A stretch of DNA of 21,666 bases from Phoronis australis (lineage: Eukaryota > Phoronida > Phoronidae), in contig NMRA01000622.1 of the NCBI GenBank assembly GCA_002633005.1, positions 7,550-29,215 on the forward strand, given 5' to 3'. Within the stretch, counting starts at the first letter, position 1. Every line of letters begins with the position of its first letter. The notes beneath the pieces were generated by a model. The model was not told where the DNA came from, made no database searches, and saw nothing but the letters and a program-made list of their open reading frames with translations. Of the stretch, positions 18,035-21,666 are shown piece by piece. A program made the position numbers and the translations under genes.

Positions 18035-18645
18035 AAAATGAGCTAGATTAGTAATTCGAGGTACCGGCCAAATTGATTTAAGACGAACAGTCGTGCAGCA
18101 CTGAACACCGAATGACCTGTGACGGACGAATTGCACTCTGGAATGGGTCCGCTAGGAACCCAAAAATGTATCCCTAAAATGAGCTAGCTCATAATTTCGA
18201 GGTACCTCAAAAAACAATTTCATATGATTCACCACAAGCCACTGACCACTAATTTTCATAAGATAGACAAAATACACTGTTTTTTTTACCGTCAGAAATC
18301 ACCAAAAATCCCCAAAACAGCATGGCACTCAAAAATTGAACAAGATTAGATATTCGAGGTAACGGTCAAAACTAATTTAAAACGAACAATCATTCCACGC
18401 TGAACACTGAATGACCCATGGCAGACACATTGTACTCTAGAAAAAGTCCGCCAGAAACTGAAAAAGGGCTTCCCAAAATGAGCTAGCTCATAGATTTAAA
18501 GTATCACAAAACAATTCCATACGATTCAATACATGCTTTTGACCACTAAATTTCCTATGACAGACAAAATACAGCCTGAGTGGTGACCGCCAGAAAACCC
18601 GAAAAGGACTACGGTATGATGTCATTGGAATTTTGAGCTGTCCAA
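18035..18645. repeat. Tandem array, four units of ~142-170 bases in ABAB order
   Basis: Units begin with an AAAATGAGCTAG-like word at about 18035, 18177, 18332 and 18475, with a fifth partial start at 18645. Units 1 and 3 share ATTCGAGGTA-CGG, GACGAACA and CTGAACAC-GAATGACC. Units 2 and 4 share ATGAGCTAGCTCAT, CAATTYCATAYGATTCA and GACCACTAA. The strongest match is therefore between units 300 bases apart, with weaker similarity between neighbours: a two-step amplification. There is no coding capacity. Confidence 0.85.
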
Positions 18646-18869
18646 AAATGAGCCGCTTTTTAACAAGTATAATTTCTCAGCGATGGATAAACCGACTTTT
18701 TTAAAAATTTGTTATAGGGAAATCTTGAGATATTAACAACAAATGTTCTAAATATCTAAGACATTTTTGTCCATTTGTGCAAGTACTTTCAAATTGAAAA
18801 CACCAAGTCAAAAAATTAAACACCAAATTGAAGCTCGCATATTTTCTGTGCCTATTCTGGCCTCTATCT

Positions 18870-19577
18870 TCCTCCCCGACTAAACGGAGCAGTTTCTTCT
18901 AACCAGAAATGCGTTTCCGTATTTCTTCCGTCGAGATTTCCTCCCATGACATAATTATCCCGTATTTTAACTCCTGCTCAATCAATTTGTCTCTCCTTCA
19001 GAGAGTTCCATATGGCATAGTCTGTTGAATTGAAGTCACGACTGAGCGTCCTTTTTAATGCTGAAACATGCAATTGTTCCCAAGATAAAGTCCCCTGCAA
19101 TCCGAGAGAAGATTTTCTTCCAATAAATACATGTAGCGTTGACTTAACTATCAGTGTCAATAAAATAGAGAGTTGTTTTTCCTTCCCAGGATACTCCAGC
19201 GGAAATCAGTATTTTTTGAAACATTTGGAAAGTCTAATGATAGAGTCGAGAAGGCCAAATTTCTCGTTTTAGTTTCCCGTTATCACGAGCGTTTTGGCAA
19301 TTTCTAGCGTAAAGACTTTTTCATCAGTGAAAATGATTCCTTTCTCATCAGTGGCTGAATAGCGGCCATGCAGGTATCGGCATCGAATTTTCTTTTCCTT
19401 CAAACACTTATATCTCTCCGTGATACCCACATTCTTTTGAAGGCTTACTTTGGATATTTTCAGTCCAATGTATTCCAAATCAAAATGTTTCCCGAACGAT
19501 TGCAGGGATAAATTTAGAAAAACATACCCATGGCCATGGGTCAATCTGACCGGTGACACGGCCACAGTCACAGCCAC
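18870..19577 (-). mobile_element. Tc1/mariner transposase relic
   Basis: The minus strand carries CLKEKKIRCRYL, IIFTDEKVFTLE (first catalytic Asp at about 19323-19325), then MISAGVSW-type sequence (read as LISAGVSWEGKTTLYFID near 19180-19225) and DFNSTDYAIWNSLKE (third catalytic Asp at about 19020-19022), followed by an ELK/WEEIS segment near 18930-18960. This is the standard DDD order of a Tc1/mariner transposase. Stops and frameshifts separate the blocks, the central FxQDGAP-like motif is not clear, and I found no terminal inverted repeats, so the copy is dead. Confidence 0.85.
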
Positions 19578-19867
19578 TGGGCCTCAAATCTATCTATGAC
19601 TATGACTATGAGTCAAGTTAGAGAATCTGTGGGTCTCGGTGAAAAAGTCGACATAATTTTGATGTGCAAGTTGGCCCAGGTTAAGCAACACCAGTGCGTC
19701 AATGAAATCTCAATTCTATGCGTCAATAATGCGGGGCGCGCCCTAAAAGTATATCCCTGAATCGACATTTGAGTCCTAGTTTTTAATTGACACGAAGCCG
19801 GTTTTGTCTCGATCACAGGCACAGTACGACAGGACTATTGTAGTGTAGTGTCTTCTATGAGCTTGGT

Positions 19868-20092
19868 ATGAGGTTTGTTCCTGAGACTCTCGCTGATTTC
19901 TGTTTGAGGTACAAGCGCTGGGAGCTGAACCTTACGAATAGAGGTGCAGCCTACTTGTCCAAGAACTGCAAGTTATGCTCTCGTCACTTCGAGGAGTTCA
20001 TGTTCATGAATGCTCGAAGGAAGAGCAAGCTGGTATGGAATGCAGTGCCAGCAATATTTGATGTCCCGAAACCACCAAAAATGAAGATATAA
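19868..20092 (+). CDS. C-terminal part of a THAP-type zinc finger (74 residues, partial or broken)
   Basis: THAP domains are C2CH zinc-binding, DNA-binding modules found in animal transcription regulators and P-element-like transposases. Here a conserved Trp (YKRWELNL), the C-x2-H pair (CSRHFEE), and the AVPTIF-box equivalent AVPAIFDVP are present in order with correct spacing, ending at TAA. The first zinc pair (C-x2-4-C) is missing from this frame. Just upstream, in another frame, YCSVVSSM (about 19838-19861) resembles it with the second Cys changed to Ser, which suggests a frameshifted copy. If that is coincidence, the first half would sit on an upstream exon. An AATAAA lies at 20451-20456. 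Confidence 0.72.
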   Translation: MRFVPETLADFCLRYKRWELNLTNRGAAYLSKNCKLCSRHFEEFMFMNARRKSKLVWNAVPAIFDVPKPPKMKI

Positions 20093-20960
20093 TAATTCTC
20101 AGGGAAATTATATATATTACGGCCCTGGGATAGACTTATTTGCATGTTTGATTATCGTCTCACAAAGAAGGTATTTACTGGGACATCACGTGTGCAAAGG
20201 ACAATTGGTCAAAACCTATTTTTGAAATTTTTATTAGGTTTGATCCGATTGAAACATTTTATGAATGTTTTGCCTGTGATTTGGAGAAAGCCAAAGTGAA
20301 ACTGACATATCTTTCAGAGTCTGAATGAAGGGCTGAAATTTTGATAAACCTAAGCTATCAGATTCAGTTTGGTTGTTGATGACAAACACCTCTGTGAGTA
20401 AAATAGTTTTCAGTTGTATTTATAACGAAAAGCGCTGTTGTTTACTAGTGAATAAATAGGGAGTGAGAAAGGTGGTCAGATTTTCTTGTGTTGGTCTATG
20501 TGTTGCCTATTTTGTACGTTTTTGGAGATTATGATTAATTTAAGTCCCAGTTTTGGCTAGGTAACAGAAATGATCTCGTGGTCAGGCCGTAACTTACTTA
20601 AATAGATCAGAGGAACAGAGGGTATATGAAATCAAATTTTGGTCTAGTAATCCAAGTATTTTTAGTTCAGTTTTGTATGAAGTTGTGTGGGTAGTGAATA
20701 TTTTGATTACTGCTCAGTACCTCTTAAAATATGTTGTCATGTCACTTTGAACTTTGACTATAGTTATGAGTGATGCTACACTCAATATATTACTTTTTGT
20801 AAGATGTCAGCTATTCTACAGATAAGCAACCGACTTGTAACTATTGGTGATTATAGTGGGGGAGTGAGGAGTTGACCCTGTACTGGCATGCCACTAAGGA
20901 ATGATGGAATGTTCTAAAATTATATGTGAGAGTGCATCAGAATGGATTACAATGCTGTGA
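20093..20960. other. Non-coding stretch after the THAP fragment
   Basis: T-rich sequence without open frames or domain signatures. It may include the 3' UTR of the THAP-like gene, with an AATAAA at 20451-20456 about 360 bases after the stop. Confidence 0.5.
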
Positions 20961-21283
20961 CAGTGGCGGATCTAGGATATCACAAGGGGGGGGCCCAACT
21001 TTTTGTCCGGCTGTAAACATTTGCGCAAACTGAACCACGATTGTTGATGCGCATAGCACCGAAGTGGGGGGAGGTCGGGAGGGGGGTTTGCCCCCCTCCC
21101 GCCCAAGAAATTTTTCTGTTTTTACCTCTAAAAATCAAGCATTTTCCTTGATTCCTGAAGACAAAAGAGGCAAAAAAAAACGGAGAACAGAAACAGCTGC
21201 AAGAACCTAGTAAGATTCGAACTCACGACCTGGAGGATTGGCGGATAGAACGCGCGTGCGTAACCACTACACCACCACGACTT
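20961..21283 (-). mobile_element. SINE-like/MITE module, third copy of the foldback element's outer arm
   Basis: It begins CAGTGGCGGATCTAGGATAT exactly like the foldback element, and follows the same order (G run, GCATAGCACCGAA, GGGGGGTTTGCCCCC, AAAATCAAGCATTTTCCTTGA). It stops matching the arms just past the tRNA-like part. On the minus strand that part has box A TGGTGTAGTGG (complement 21264-21274) and GAGTTCGAATC (complement 21214-21224). The T-arm is intact: GTGAG-TTCGAAT-CTTAC pairs over five bases. Read from the tRNA end, it is a unit of about 320 bases with a tRNA-like head, as in SINEs. Confidence 0.75.
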
Positions 21284-21666
21284 AAAGTCCTTGTCTCACG
21301 CGTTGTTAACCCTTATTACATGGTTAGAAGATGTTATAAGGATCCAAGAAGTACCTACCCCATAACTAATACACGATCCGTACTCGAAAACAGTTTAAAT
21401 GAACGCGCCACTCACGATTCGCACCCGAAGAAACACCGCCATTTTGAACTTGCCGCGAAGCCGGAAGTACAATTCATTCAGGAACCCAGGCCGAGAAAAC
21501 GCCGTCAGTGCGACTGGAGCAGTGCCTGTACTGTTACCAGCCAGCAAACGGGGATAAAAAAATCGACAGCGCGCCTTAATTTTGATAAAATCAAACTACG
21601 GACAATTTTATGGAATTTGCTGAAGAAATGTGGCGAATAAATTTTGACAGAAATTATTTTGCTAGA
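21284..21666. other. Right end of window, one unrecognised 106-codon frame
   Basis: A plus-strand frame (21320-21640) begins MVRRCYKDPRS, is basic in the middle (EPRPRKRRQCDW) and ends at TAA, with AATAAA overlapping at 21637-21642. No domain is recognised and no splice or promoter signals are obvious. It could be chance or part of a larger repeat, so I do not call it a gene. Confidence 0.3.

Noticed and set aside
15381-21283. True tRNA genes at the three tRNA-like sites
   Set aside because: Box A and box B are present, but acceptor stems do not pair, and the sites sit inside a repeated element.
21320-21640. 106-codon plus-strand frame as a gene
   Set aside because: No known motif and no supporting signals; it lies next to repeat sequence. 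Left as an unrecognised frame.

Overview
This is animal genomic DNA. It has spliced exons, long AT-rich non-coding stretches, (CA)n and (CAC/CAT)n microsatellites, one assembly N at 9162, and a dense mix of decayed transposable elements from most metazoan superfamilies. A marine invertebrate is likely, because BEL/Pao, Ty3/Gypsy, an RNase H-bearing LINE, Tc1/mariner, hAT-like MITEs and the abundant palindrome TACATGTA all occur together. The phylum cannot be fixed from this window.

Layout: 1-2040 is gene-poor AT-rich DNA with a pyrimidine tract. 2047-2150 is a CA microsatellite. 2873-3978 (-) is the best host coding feature: the last exon of a protein with a long basic, Ser/Pro-rich region and a single C-terminal C2 domain lacking the usual calcium-binding aspartates. 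4285-6620 (-) is a broken LINE (RT, RNase H, CCHC tail). 6875-7081 (+) is the C-terminal end of a BEL/Pao polyprotein, followed by a candidate LTR to about 7638. 8515-8770 and 10731-10950 hold clusters of promoter-like sites. 9133-9385 is a CAC/CAT-rich repeat.

11247-13750 contains several exon-like segments with good splice sites on both strands and a (-) strand fragment (12450-12725) resembling a module of invertebrate C2H2-type hypothetical proteins. 13976-14134 is a small MITE. 14228-14280 and 14397-14493 are hairpins. 15115-16830 is a large inverted repeat (arms about 690 bp) with CAGTGGCGGATCTAGG termini and a tRNA-like pol III promoter in each arm; a third copy of the outer module lies at 20961-21283. 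17030-17920 (+) is a Gypsy pol relic. 18035-18645 is a tandem repeat of about 145-155 bp units in an ABAB pattern. 18870-19577 (-) is a Tc1/mariner relic. 19868-20092 (+) is the C-terminal part of a THAP domain.

No set of genes here forms a pathway. The window is mainly intergenic or intronic DNA filled with mobile-element remains around a few host exons. The observations most worth following are the inverted repeat with tRNA-like modules, the strong excess of TACATGTA, the nucleosome-length tandem array, and the calcium-site-less C2 protein.
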